From the NCBI GenBank assembly GCA_964030475.1, contig CAXIPT010000004.1, positions 3,173,145-3,237,144 of the forward strand: 64,000 nt of DNA. The letters run 5' to 3'. The stretch is from Tethya wilhelma. Taxonomy: Eukaryota > Porifera > Demospongiae > Tethyida > Tethyidae. The notes beneath the pieces are model-generated. The model searched no databases, was not told where the DNA came from, and worked only from the letters and a program-made list of their open reading frames with translations. Positions within the stretch are counted from its first letter, which is position 1, and every line of letters begins with the position of its first letter. The position numbers and the translations under genes are program-made. Shown here one piece after another: positions 12,508 through 25,010 of this stretch.

Positions 12508-12882
12508 AAAGGACGTAGTTCGGATGAAGTCAAGTTGCACTGTACAGTTAAAGCTGGCTGAATGCCTTTTGTTTGTCTGGAAATCGCGTTCAAGTTTGTC
12601 AGTTAGGAAGGAAGAAAGGAAGGAAGGAAGGAAGGAAGAAGAAAACAAAATTGCACTGTTCTGGCTTCCCGCCAGCGCTCTCTCCAGAGTGCTCTAGAAC
12701 GTTTCTGTGAGTTTTGTTGATGTATGCAGTTAGAAAACTATCCAAGGGAGGCTTTAATCCATGTCTGAAAGCTTAGCTGTCATTCTCTGAGTGAAAGTTT
12801 ATGAGCATAAACATTTTGTATTGTGTCTATGGGACAGTCGGCCCATTCCTACTATACGTACTACCGTACGTATGATAGTGTC
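12508..12882 (-). mobile_element. Family A transposon, left half, reverse strand
   Basis: Reverse complement of about 1108-1440, from the internal GTACAGTTA region to the terminal ATACGTACTACCGTACGTAT. It is cut at the n at 12507. A (GGAA)n-like run at 12607-12640 is unique to this copy. Confidence 0.75.
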
Positions 12883-13146
12883 AGTGAATTGTTAAATAAC
12901 TTTCCTTATGTGAGTGTCCTATAGCGGTTGGTTAAGCATGGAAGGGGACTGTACGTGTGTTTATACTCTTGATTTAACACTGTTGTCATCAAGTTTATAA
13001 CAATAGAACATAAATTCTTTTTCTTTTCACATAATAATAACCAGTATTTTTAGTGTCCTAGCTGCATGTTCTTGGTACATATAGGTTTTTGAGTTTATTG
13101 CATCTGTTTCGTTCAGGTCTTTCTCTAAATGGTTTTACCCTGCTTC

Positions 13147-13305
13147 CGAAAAATTCTCAGTCCGGTTTAGAATCTAAGCAATTTAAGATATGCAAATGAT
13201 ATGTACATGTCATTAATTAGTACTACAACCATTTGTTTAGATTCTAAACAGGATGTTTAGATTCTAAGCATTTAGAATCCGGACTCAGAATTTTCCGGAT
13301 CTTAT
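13147..13305. mobile_element. Short inverted-repeat element (MITE-like)
   Basis: The left arm GAAAAATTCTCAGTCCGG is matched by a right arm CCGGACTCAGAATTTTCC. Repeated TTTAGAATCTAAGCA-like words lie just inside both arms. About 160 bases, non-coding. Confidence 0.7.
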
Positions 13306-15060
13306 TGAGAATGGATTCCATTCTGTGATCAAATTTTGTCTATTTTGTGCTGAATAGTAGCATTAAATTTTGTTTTATTTCTTTCTGGATTTGGCTGATT
13401 ATTTGTAATTAGTATGTTACTTGATTACATTTCCATAGTGCCTTATTAGTAGTACTATAGGTTTCATTGTTGTTATAAATTGAACTATTTTGTGCCATTT
13501 AATTTCAACATCTGTGTTTGAACGGTAAATCTGTGGTTGGCACCATATGGATAAGCCTTTTAGTGTATATACCAGACAGTTTTCCATTAATTTCTTATGG
13601 TGATTAGCTTTAGTTAAGCTTATTAAAGTGATTTAAATTTGCTAACTTACTTTAATTCCGTCAGTCGTCTGGTGAGTTCTTGATCTGCATGGGCCATCTG
13701 TAGACTCATGACAATGTTTCATATTTTCTTCTCTCTGACCGTGGTGTTTCTCTGATATGTTGAATGTCTCTTTTTCTTTGTTTTCATATTGAATACCTTC
13801 ATTTTGAGTGTCATCACTGAAGATACGTATTATTATGAGAGATCAAAAATGAAGTAGTCATGTGCCAAAATTGATACATGCCTTGTTTCAATACTTTTTT
13901 AGCACTGCCCATTCCTACACTGCTAATTTTTATAAAAATTTTTACTATTAATTTTGTGATATTAATAATACTGTACGTACCTTAACTACCCTTAAATTCA
14001 CCAGTCAAAATGTGCATGCCATATACTGTATTACATGACTGTACGAGACTGCAAAAGTGCATGTGGAATCATGAATAATGCATGTTTCCACTCCACATAA
14101 TTATAGTTTCTCTTTAAACAACTAGTGAGTATAGTAGTGACTGTTAGGCCCAGATAAATTTTGCTGGCATTTTTTTGAGCAAAATAGGTAGCTGAAAGCA
14201 ATGAGCATTTTTCTTGAAAAATAGGCATAATCTAGCATCTCATACAGATAAAAGATCATTATTCTAGCATCTGTACCGAGTGGCATTATGTTTATTTGAG
14301 CAATTTGACTACTGGAGGACAAAGTTGAACTGCCTATAAATGCTTCAGTACACACTATGGTAGCTAGACTAGAACTGTTGCTTTTTTTGTTTGGGTTTTG
14401 TAGTTTTTGTGTTTTGCAGCGAGATCTACAAACTAATGATTGTTATGTCCTTAATTGGTACTATACAGTATAAGGGCAATCAATGCCGTGGCCTACTATT
14501 GTCATTTAATCAATTTCCTTTTCATCAAGAAACTCATCTTTCATAGAATTATATTAGCATAATTGAAGCAAAATAGGTAGAGTTTGGGAAAGCAAAATAG
14601 GTGTTCTTTCAGGAAATTACAAGAGAAAAGAAAAATAGGCAGAAAAAATAGCATAATAATTATTTATCTGGGCCTAGTGACTGTCCTCAGGCTTACTTAT
14701 ACTTATATTCATGGCCATTTCATGCATCGATATATCTTCTCGCATGCATCTTTGCCAATTAATTTTGTTCAGATATGCATATGCATTATCATCATTCTCT
14801 CTCTATAATCTCTCCCACTGCGGTTTAATGTATGTTTTGCATTGTTGTTGCATGAATAATTAAGCATTAACTGAACCATAGTATACTAGTACAATGGTCT
14901 AAAAAAACATTATATACATGGGCAAAGCATTGCTGTCCATATAAAACTATCTAGTTGACTAGGATATAATTATCTACAGTGCAATCACAACTATAATAAT
15001 GTCTTATACTCAGTTAACTTTATATAATGTTCATAATCAGCCTGTCCATTCCATGAAGTT
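13306..15060. other. Intergenic, no gene recognised
   Basis: Contains a right-end fragment of transposon family A on the reverse strand at about 13845-13945 (GAAGTAGTCATGTGCC ... GCCCATTCCTACACTG). Otherwise AT-rich sequence without a convincing coding frame. Confidence 0.5.
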
Positions 15061-15078
15061 ATTGAATGGCCTCCAAGC

Positions 15079-16203
15079 TTAGGTACTCCAGCCAAAACCA
15101 GTGTTCCTATACAAAGATTGAAGTCAGTTTTAAACTAATGTGACATGGCATGCATATAGATAAGAAACATACATACACTATAATGTAGTGTTGTTTTAGT
15201 TAACTAAAACTAAAACTAAAAACCCTTTAGTTTTAGCAAATATGGCCTTTTTTTAACTAACTAAAACTAAATCATAAAGACTTGGTCAAAATAATNCAAA
15301 GATTGAAGTCAGTTTTAAACTAATCAGCTATTAACGCATGTACCCACTTACAGTATGGAAATGTCCATGTCATTCACACAAGACACGAATGCATCAAGAA
15401 GAACATTACCATCGGTGGTGGTAATGAGCCATGGGTGTGTGGCATAGGTCTTCTGTTGGATTGATGCTCCAGAGTTTAGAGTACCATAGTACACAGGTGA
15501 TCCTTGATAATTCACCCAATAGAAATTGATGGATGCACTTCTTTGATTCCTTATAGTCAAAGTAAGCTTTTTGGACCAGGAAATTGATTTCAGGCTATAC
15601 GGGACAAACACTGTAAAGTTAATTGAGAATCAATTAGTGGCATTTGGCAAAGCATATACATGCATGAAAATCAAATTATTATTGTAAACCTTGAGCAGTA
15701 GCTTCTTCATGAAATACTTGATTGAAAACAAATTCCATCATGCCTGCATGCATTTGTGTATAGGACAAAGCAAAGAACCATGTATACAAAATTAATATTA
15801 TTATGTAACAGCTATATGAGATTACTCACTTGTTCCATCAGGTCTTGGTGGAGCAGGTTGATCCTCACCATCCTGGCCTGCCATATTAGCAACTGCATGT
15901 ATTAAGTTAACTCTCCATAATATTAATGCATGGTGGAGCAATCTTAGCATGGCACACATGCATGCACTTATATATCTATATAGCTCACGTTTCTCGATTG
16001 CTTGCTGGAAAGCTTGAAGGTTGTTTTCACTCACCTCTATAGTATACATGCATTCGAGACAACAACATAAATTAATGCAGATATAGGTACTACATGCATG
16101 TAAGAGAAACTGATCCAATTATACCTGCAGGTAATTGAGGGAAAGCAGCTATCATTTGAAAGCATAGCACTGCAGAGAGTATTGCCAATATCTTCTTCAT
16201 CAT
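15079..16203 (-). CDS. Secreted VHL-beta-domain-like protein, copy 2 (six exons)
   Basis: Exons on the minus strand: 16203-16125, 16036-15989, 15892-15830, 15743-15690, 15610-15352 and 15106-15079. The protein has 175-176 residues, depending on which of two adjacent ATG codons starts it. Exon lengths equal those of copy 1 except for one added codon in exon 3. The signal peptide is MKKILAILSAVLCFQMIAA. The domain in exon 5 keeps WVNYQGSPVYYG and KTYATHPWLITTTDG. Conservation of every splice phase, of the stop position in the last exon and of the domain core, with changes concentrated in the linker, indicates a functional tandem-type duplicate. An n at 15296 lies in the last intron. It is predicted to be secreted; the partner and function are unknown. 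Confidence 0.75.
15296..15296. other. Single n: probable contig join
   Basis: The 28 bases after it (15297-15324) repeat 15112-15139 exactly. This suggests overlapping or allelic contig ends that were not merged. Confidence 0.7.
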
Positions 16204-16480
16204 CGGTATATGGGTGCTTGAAGGTGTGAAGACTTCGACGTTAAGTTGGATAGAAGAGACCGGTGGATGAATATTCTTCTTAGCTTGAGTCCTGAATATG
16301 AGCCTGCAGCTTACATGTGTTAAACTACAAATGATCGCTTCTTTTATAGCCAATCTCTGACTCTGAGCCCTGCGGTGGCTGTTGATATAAAGGAAGCTAC
16401 AAACATTGCATGTATGCATGCATGCATGTATATAATTATGCATGCACGGTATAGTATACATGTTACATTACATGTGCATT

Positions 16481-16655
16481 ATAGTTGTTTTTACAAAGCA
16501 GTCTGATGTACCTAGCACTGCATGCATACCATGCAGTATTTGTCTTTGTCAAGAGAGTATTATGTATTATTATATATAGTTGTTTTTACAAAAAGCAGTC
16601 TGATGTACCTAGCACTGCATGCATCCTATACAGTATTTGTTTTTGTCAAGAGAGT
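16481..16655. repeat. Tandem duplication, about 95-bp unit
   Basis: Two copies of a segment containing AGTTGTTTTTACAAA, GCAGTCTGATGTACCTAGCA and GTCAAGAGAGTAT, beginning near 16481 and 16576. Non-coding. Confidence 0.8.
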
Positions 16656-17047
16656 ATAATTATTATGTTGTTGGTTACAGAATCGTACAATATAATATAA
16701 CACGTTTTAAAATTTAATATAATTATAATAATATACTATATATTGTGAGCTGTATGATTATAACAAGTGCATGGGAAGTAATAATTATATTGGCTGGCTT
16801 CAGTTATTGTTGTTTGAGTTTTCTCAGTGATAGATTATGTCTATAGTTCATGGAATTGATATAGAATGGAGTTCTTAGAACTATGCCTGAGTTCCTGGAA
16901 CTTCTACAATTTACCTGAGGATGATGTTCATAATAATTGGATCAATGTCTATAGTTCTTAATTGCATGCATGCATAAATTAACTGCTATAGGAATGTACA
17001 GAGTTCCTAGAAACTCAAACTGAAGCTGTACAGTTGACATAATTTAT

Positions 17048-17230
17048 AACGATGAAATTGGAACAACAACAAGATCTAGACCTATAGCCCTTAATTACTG
17101 CATGTAAATGTTGAAATTGGAACAACAACAAGATCTAGACCTATACACTAACAGCCCTTACTTACTACTTGTGCATGTAAATTTTAAAATTGGAACAACA
17201 ACTAGACCTATAGCCCTTACTGCATGCATG
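17048..17230. repeat. Tandem repeat, about 60-bp unit, three copies
   Basis: Units share TTGGAACAACAAC, TAGACCTATA and GCCCTTA followed by GCATGTAAATG, starting near 17056, 17113 and 17190. The copies diverge by small indels. Confidence 0.75.
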
Positions 17231-18354
17231 TGTATGTAAATGCTGAAACTAATTGCAAGCACCGTGAGAAATTGTCGGTCACTATAAGGCTCCGCGTATT
17301 TGTTATTCAGGACGTACAGTATACGTGGGCCTGTGGCTTCGATCTGAACGGTACTAAGTCCATGCATGATCCATGCATCTGTGACTACCTGTATAGTGAC
17401 AGTCACCACCAATCACTTCACTAACTTAGTAGTGTCATGAAAGTCATTATAATAATTATTTGTATAACATTATGTTTAAGGATAGTGAACGGGTCCAGCA
17501 CTACCTAAATTATTAATGTGTATATACTGCATGTAGGAGCCAATTCACCTTTTCACAGGGTGAAATAAACCTATCACTATAGCTCAATCTAATCATTATT
17601 AGCGATGTCTTAATGACTAAATGCTTCATCAAGGAGCTGTAGATCTCAATTGCACTGACACGGCCAAGACATGCAGTAATTCTTCATGATCACGTATACG
17701 GTCTTTCGAGAAGTAAACTTAGCTTACTTCTACAGCAATTTAGGTAGTTATAAGTACAAGAATTTTGATGAGAAAACAGCACAGATCTATATTTTTCTAA
17801 TTCATATGCATGCACCGTTGCTAATTTATAAAGTTAAGAAGTCGTACTTGAGTTCAGTACATGTTACTAATTATAACTTGGCTGTGTGTGTCACATACTA
17901 TCCCATGCATACTGACCTGCAAAGTTAGCACTGGGTCACATAGTCAAGTGACCTGGCTGATCACCAAGTCTCAAGTTGCAACATGCAGGTCTGACTCAAA
18001 GGCTGACCTCTTGCATGAGTGCCTATAGCAGCTCTCCATGATATCACTCATTTTTTTTTGTGGCCTCACTGAGCTTCATTCAATAAGGTTCTCCATCAGC
18101 TTGTCTCTCTCCGATCAACTGCTCCAGTTTGGTGTTGGTCTCTCCACCATTGGGAAAGGGGGAGGCATCCTTGTCTATATTGTGGCTCGATTGGGGAGCA
18201 CCTCACACATCATTTGTGATCATTTGTGAGTACCTCATGCATGGACTCCGGTAAGCTGTGCAAAGGAGTGCCGCATTTGCGGCTTTGAGGCAGTGGAGTT
18301 GTGAGTGTGCACTGTGGGCATACTAGCTAATATTTAAAGTCAACCGCTTAGATC

Positions 18355-18510
18355 TACACTGTAAAAACTGTGGTGTGATCCTCACACCACTAGGTGTGCT
18401 ATTTGTGACAATCTCAGTAAATTTTCAGTAAAAAGCCTAGTAAACTAGAAAAAAAGTGGGAAATCAACACCCCTTGATGTGAGGATCACACCTCAGTTTT
18501 TGCAGTGTAA
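18355..18510. mobile_element. MITE with about 30-bp terminal inverted repeats
   Basis: Starts TACACTGTAAAAACTG and ends with the near reverse complement CAGTTTTTGCAGTGTA. The inner arms GTGTGATCCTCACA and TGTGAGGATCACAC also pair. Non-coding. Confidence 0.85.
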
Positions 18511-19236
18511 TTTTAATAGTTAGTTTTAATTATATTCAGTCATGTATGTACTGCAATCCATTCAATATACCGATAGTCCCCATTTTATTGTACCATACAG
18601 CATCTGATAATTATGGTTCAGTATGACACAGAAAGACAAGTAATAAACCCAACAGCTGACAGTTTGGGTTGGGAGGAAGCTTTAATTGTGAGCTGTTGGT
18701 TGATAGGACTTCCCAGTTGGAGTAAACATTACATCACAATGGCATCAAGGAAGACTTATCGTATATAGTAAGGCTGGGGTGTGGTTAACTGGTTCACCGT
18801 TAAGACCGTTCATGATCGACCATAAAATTGTTTCCACCATGCATGAGTTTCAATGATCACAAAAATCCCCCTCCCCCCATCCCCTTTCAGAAAAAAAGGC
18901 ACTATGATGGTAATTAGAGGATGTGAATAAACATGTAGCTACGTATATGTTCTAAGGGCATGCAACTACTTTATTTGCCATTGATTCCCTGTGACCCCTT
19001 GCTACACCCACTCTATCCATCCAGCCATCAGTGGTAACCGGCAATTAGGGGCTACTGAGCTAAAAACTTTGGCAATATATAGCGGCACTAAAACATTGAA
19101 CACTCACACATGCACACACATACACATATACACACACTCATACACACGGTGGCATGCAGTGGCCAACCACTGAACCTCACTGAAGCATGAATCAGTGCCA
19201 GCCTGACCTTGAGTCACTGATAAGTTCAATGTCGTT

Positions 19237-19372
19237 CTCCATTATGTCAGTGAGGGTGTGGATGGGGTATGAAGGTGTGAACTATGAGGCAGTGAGGCAG
19301 CCGGGGTGAGGCAGTGAATGTCAGTGAGGGTGTGGATGGGGTATGAAGGTGTGAACTATGAGGCAGTGAAGG
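19237..19372. repeat. Direct duplication of a G-rich unit
   Basis: The segment beginning GTCAGTGAGGGTGTGGATGG and running to AACTATGAGGCAGTGA occurs at about 19246-19300 and again at 19319-19370. A short degenerate GGCAGTGA/GGCAG linker separates them. Confidence 0.8.
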
Positions 19373-19900
19373 TGCAGCGGAGTGTATGTGCACATATCAT
19401 AAGTGGGACATATCAGGATCCGGATTTTGCCGTTGCTGCATTAAAACCAGCACCATAAATTGTATCTATAGTAGCTTTAGTTCAAGTTACGGAGCTGTGC
19501 TCTAGCCACAGCGCGGCTATCCAAATTCAAAACACAAATATATTTGTGACAAATCATCAAGAGTCCATATGGACTCTTGTTATCATAAATCAGACCGTCA
19601 GATTCACAACTATAGGATTAGAGGCCCGATTAGCTTTCCCTTTTGCTAGCCACACCGTATGAATTTGCTGTGAACGTCAACCAGCACACGTACACGTGGG
19701 TTTGTAATTTACGTTTTAAATCACATGACTATCATGTGATGATAACATTATCCGCGAAGCAAAAAAATTTCGAAGACGTTCAGTTTTTTACCGTTTCTCT
19801 GTGGATGTTCTGTGTATTTTAACTGCCCAAAGCCTTTGTAAAGCATTTGAAGTTGTTGGTAAAGTCATTTGGTTCACTAGGAGTTTACAAAACTGGCCAA

Positions 19901-20655
19901 ATGGAATCAGGTGAGTTTGAAATGTTTTAAAAATTTGACTTTTTTTTTCTTTATATGTGTTCATGCTCAGTTTTCACGTGTCTGTATTAAAAGTTTGTAC
20001 AGTGTGCTTGACGTGTGTATTGTAAAGAATAAGCTTTTAAAAACAGTGAATTTTCAAAGTGTTTCCCTCTCTCTTTCTCAATTTACTTACTTTTTTTTAG
20101 GTAGGACCTCTACTGCCATGTATTAAAGTGTGGCTCTAATTTATACCATATGTAGTGGTTGTGACTGTTTATACGTACAGTAGATACATGTTTTTTCCCT
20201 CTTTAGACGATAGTGATTTCCAAGCTCCTCCTCCTGCTAAACGTTCTCGTACAAACAAGTCTGCTGTTGTCACGGCAACCACCACCCGACGACAGACCAG
20301 AAGGAGTGTTGTGAACGAAGAGGGAGTGGGTGTGGTTTCACAAAGGGTCACACGCTCACGAGCTAAACTAAGACGAAGAAATGAACAAGACAGAGAAACT
20401 CAAAGGTGCTGTGAGTGGGATTTCCCAGTGGCTTTGTATTAGTTGTGAGGGTTTTGTTGGCGTTCACTAGAGCATAGTATGAGACTACTGTGTTGTTATC
20501 AGAGATCATGTGGAGTGCCAACGATTAGGAGTATCTTAATTGACGATAGTTGTCTAGATGACTAACGGTTGTTGACCACTGTACTTGTACAATGTTGTGA
20601 ATTGTAGTACTTAACCTTTCTTTGTAACCAGGCACTATTCCTACCTTCTTACATC

Positions 20656-20702
<47 letters not shown>

Positions 20703-23264
20703 GATCTCAACAAGCTCTCAGAAAGAAAGATGGTAATAAAAGAGATACTCAACATTTAGCCACTGATGATGGCAAACATACTACCTCGACCAACGGTGTC
20801 ATCCGAAGAACAGACAGTGACGTCACGAGTGTTTCCGCTGCTTCGCCACCAAACCACACCCACCACCAGTCACATGACTCTTCAATCTCAAATGGACGAC
20901 ATCATTCTATTTTTAGAACACAACCTGAAATGCCAACTCAACAAAATTCCTCTTCAAATGTACATGAAAACTCAGTCATTCGTTCTACTGGATCACATGA
21001 GAGTCACGTGACATCTTTAGCAAATGTTAGAAGTCATTCTCGTGATGTACCAAATGATTTAAGAACTGCTCATAATCACATACAAACTTCTGATGGTACA
21101 TCAATAACAAGATTATCAAACGAGTTTTTAGAACCTGTTAGTTCAGTTTCAGCGACCACCAATAGTGCATCAACTTCAACAATCAGCGACACAGGTCAGA
21201 GTTCGTCTACAAATAGCCAGCCTACTCGTAGAATGAGTGTCATTGTAGACGATGCCCGCCAAGTGGGTGGAGCCAGCAATGGAAGCCACACCCACCACCA
21301 CCAGGGTCGACCTAGTCGTCGTGGTTTGTTGCAAGTGGAACGATTATCGTCACAACATGATACAAGAGAACTTCGCGAAAGACTAGACCGCAGCACTTCG
21401 TTCATCGTCTCTCACTCTCGATCACGAGCCAGAGATGAGGGGGTGGATCGGGAGGGAGCTCACGGGACTGGCAGGAACACTCCCTCTCTCAGAGTCAGAG
21501 AGGATCAGTCCAGCGGGCACGGTAACCATGGTAGTGTCCCTGGGGGAAGACCCATTCCAATAATAACAAGCACTCGAGGAAGGGTGTTGCCTAATTTACC
21601 CGACACACCTCCTCATAATCTATCACCCTCGCCACCTGACGTGAGACCGGTGTCCGGAACGGAAGGGTTTGTGGGCATGTCCAATGTTCCCATGCCACAC
21701 CCACATGGACATTTGTTGCCTCCGTTGAATATGGATTCTAATTCGTTATCGTCATCTTCTTCCCCTTTGTACAATGAGCCCCTGTCATATCGGCCGTGGT
21801 TTGGACGTAGAGTTGGAATGGAATCAAATCGTTCTTCCGGTTCTCATTCCATCCATTCTGTGCCAACTCTTGGTAAGAGATTGGTTATTAATTTTGTGTA
21901 CAACAGCAACACATGTAGCTAGGAGATTCTGTTTAGTAGTATAGGGAAATAAGATGTCTTGACTCCTCTCTGAACTACCGTATAGCACAAAATATTAGCG
22001 GGAATAAAATTTGGCAGATTGTCTAAAATGATTGGCGGATTTTATTTTGGCAATAGCACATACGGAATGCGTGTATCACAGCAATACACGTATTCCATAT
22101 GTGCTGTGTAAAAATGACTGTTTCACGGATTTAATACTAGCAGTCTTAACCAAAACCGCCAATATTAAATTCCACTAAATTTCTGTAAGTGTAGCATTGA
22201 ATGTTGAAATAAGGCCATGTGTTGACTTGGACTTTCACTGCCTATACCCTATATATAGTCTTGTTTGGTTATTGTATTAAAGCCAAGATTGAATACACAA
22301 TACAGAAGGAAACACGATGCAAAATCAGACAACTCAGAAATGTTACATTGGTTCATTTTGGTAGCATTATTGTGGTGATGGTCAAAATCTTGTAAATCAT
22401 GTAAGGCAAAGCTTAAGGTTGTAGATTGTTGTACTCAAGGACTAAACACAAAATGAGACAAAACAGTGATAATACACACGTAGTATGTCAGTCTTTCATG
22501 GTTGTCTTTCGTTCTTATCTCTTTAGACTCTCCAGGATCACCATCTCTCTCTCTCTCCTCGACTACCAGTTCACCTTTGTCCCCTGAGTTCCAATCCTGG
22601 ATCACTACGGGTAGTTTCATACCACCCAGAAGACCACACCCAGTTCCTGCTCCTAACCACGCCCTCTTTGGTCAGAGCGGAAGTAGGCATGTCTCTAACC
22701 GTGAGGTGATTATCGTGGACGACAGCAGCGATGAGAGTGATGATGTAAGTCCTTCACACACACACACACACACGCACTCACACACACACACACACACACA
22801 CATACACACACACTGCATCACTACCATAGTATTGGACATTACTTGTCTATGTGAAGCTCCATTTGAGCTAGTAGCGATGACAAAACACATCAAGTGTGTG
22901 CTTGGAAATTTTGCGGCCAGCGTATCAGCCTACCATTCAAATATTATCTCTTTGTTAGAGTTTGTTTTCTATGGAGCTGGAAATGGGCAAATTTTTGTGG
23001 CTCTTTTGAAAATTTTGTTGTGCATAATGGGGTCTTGTATTGAAAGCAGAATCTTTGTTACAAATACCCTCTATCACACCATAATATACACACATTGATA
23101 TTTGTTTTATGTTTACAGGAGGTGATTGTGACCAGTGTGAACCCTGGTACGTCACAACAGATAGCACAAGATGAGGCCATGGCAAGACGTCTGCAGGCAC
23201 AGTACAATCAGGAGTTAAGGTAGCACACTCATAGTTGGCTGGTTCCTTTCATTGTGTACTTGTT

Positions 23265-23312
<48 letters not shown>

Positions 23313-24343
23313 ACTTACTCACTCACTCATGTACGCACACACACACACACACCATATTATTCAGAATCCCCCCTCCTAGTCAGACCTCAACTGCTAGAGT
23401 CCTAGGGAGACCACCACCACCATTTGTGTTTGACAGTGACTCTGAAGACGAGATGGATGGGTAAGCTCCTTGAGTGCAGCTGAGTAAAAAAGCACAGCTG
23501 CTTTCCTAATAATTACTGTATATTTTGTGGGGTTTAACTTTCACGGTTTTCACGGATCACTATCCATCTGTGAAAGTTATATCCACGAACTTTTCCGTAA
23601 TGTATATACGTATGGGTTCGCACAGCTCATTCACGAAAGTTAAACCGTAAAAATGTTTGACTAGGGACATCCACAAAAGTTTGACATCCCGAAACTTTCC
23701 CGCTATATAGTATAATACTTTGATTAGAACCTTCCGTTTCATTCCTGCATTTATGGTTTATTTATTGATGCTGTACTTTGTCCTGCCTAAGGTCAACGTT
23801 TATTCGAAATAATTTCGATACTCTCAGCTCTCGTATCAATTCCTGGACAACAAACGATGCTAGGTCGTTCCTCCGTTTGGCCAGTGGTATGTCGTCATGG
23901 CAACCTCGGACGAGGACTGAGTTAATGACAGCAGTTGGTAGCATGCCTCCAAGAATGTTAGCAAGTGCTATAATGTCATATGAGGTGTGTTAATTGTTAG
24001 TATCTATAGGGGTAGTTCTAATTGTCCCCCTTTTGAATTACATAAGAATAATCACAATTTTACTGGTGTAGGGGTAGTTGTAAAAATCCCCCATGATATT
24101 GACATTGTATAGGAACATGTGTGGGCATTCCCTGTACATGATTACTTATTACTAGGGGCTAGTAAAACTTCCCCATATTCGTTTATTGCATAATTATGTC
24201 ATGCCACACACAAATGTTGTAGGATTGTTTGACCTGTACATTACTAGTTACTTACTAGTGGAAGTTATAACAATAGCCATTAGTAGGAGTAGAACAACTC
24301 CATGTATTGTACAAGAACTTCACACACACACACACACACACAT

Positions 24344-24420
<77 letters not shown>

Positions 24421-24431
24421 CACACACACAT

Positions 24432-24478
<47 letters not shown>

Positions 24479-24914
24479 ATTTACTAGCACTAGCTGAGGC
24501 ATTGGGCCCAGCCCGTCCTCAAGGTCTAAGACCAGAAGTGATCAACAACCTCCCACTGAGAGAGTACAACAGCAAACTAGAGACCACCAAACAAGACACC
24601 ACTGATGGCAGTGGTGGTGTGAGCTCGGCCAAGTGTGTGGTGTGTATGAGTGAGTATGAGGACGGGGAGATGGTGAGGACTCTACCCTGTGTTCACGAGT
24701 TCCATCAGCACTGCATCGATCAGTGGTTGAAGGTATGTTTGTGACTTTGTATGCATATGCTGCTGTTTTTGCCTCTTATATAATTATACTTGACCCAGGC
24801 TTAACCGGATTATGTGTAAGCTATGGGTCAGAATCAGAGTATGTGGAAATGGTGTCATTTGAAGGCTCTCCTTGTAGACTCAGCAATATTATTATTATTG
24901 GCTGGCTTATTGAT

Positions 24915-24957
<43 letters not shown>

Positions 24958-25010
24958 ATCACAGGACTTGTCCAATGTGTAGAGTGGATATCCAACCACA
25001 ACAACACTAA
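19901..25010 (+). CDS. RING-H2 E3 ubiquitin ligase with SUMO-interacting motifs (Arkadia/RNF111-like)
   Basis: Nine phase-compatible exons: 19901-19910, 20207-20405, 20704-21872, 22527-22744, 23119-23219, 23365-23460, 23792-23984, 24478-24732 and 24957-25010, coding about 764 residues. The C-terminal RING-H2 reads C-V-V-C, then [15 protein letters not shown], then CPMCRVDI, with all eight metal ligands present. CPMCRVDI near the terminus and LPCVHEFHQ resemble Arkadia (RNF111/RNF165); RNF38/44 is the alternative. The disordered N-terminal part is basic ([18 protein letters not shown]), then Ser/His-rich. It contains hydrophobic-acidic SUMO-interacting-like motifs SVIVDD and [13 protein letters not shown], plus an acidic [26 protein letters not shown] segment resembles a ubiquitin-interacting helix. 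Inferred role: SUMO-targeted ubiquitin ligase in the nucleus. Introns end in long CA or CT microsatellites that abut the splice acceptors. Confidence 0.82.
20660..20702. repeat. (CT)n(CA)n microsatellite at a splice acceptor
   Basis: The tract ends in CACACACAG, directly joined to exon 3 of the RING gene at 20704, so it supplies the polypyrimidine tract and the AG. Confidence 0.9.
21975..22195. mobile_element. Possible MITE in intron 3 of the RING gene
   Basis: AATATTAGCGGGAATAAAATT near the left is loosely complementary to CCAATATTAAATTCCACT near the right. An inner arm ACATACGGAATGCGTGT pairs with ACACGTATTCCATATGT. The boundaries are uncertain. Confidence 0.45.
23515..23718. mobile_element. 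Possible MITE in intron 6 of the RING gene
   Basis: A GGGGTTTAACTTTCACGG arm and later GAAAGTTAAACCGTA and GAAACTTTCCCGCTATA form imperfect inverted repeats. The outer ends ACTGTATA and TATAGTATA are consistent with the CGGTATAGCGGG-type families found elsewhere in the window. Confidence 0.45.
24321..24477. repeat. (CA)n(GA)n(CA)n compound microsatellite at a splice acceptor
   Basis: More than 150 bases of CA, GA and again CA repeats ending in CACACAG immediately before exon 8 of the RING gene at 24478. Confidence 0.95.
24917..24956. repeat. (CA)n microsatellite at a splice acceptor
   Basis: The tract ends CACACAG and is followed directly by the last RING exon at 24957, which carries the second zinc-site half CPMC. 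Confidence 0.95.

Larger units (their letters stand above)
17231..19900. other. Intergenic, no gene recognised
   Basis: No supported coding frame. It holds one MITE (18355-18510), a duplicated G-rich segment (19237-19372) and a perfect 22-bp palindrome at 19558-19579 centred on CATATG. The last 200 bases form the probable promoter and 5' UTR of the RING gene. Confidence 0.5.
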
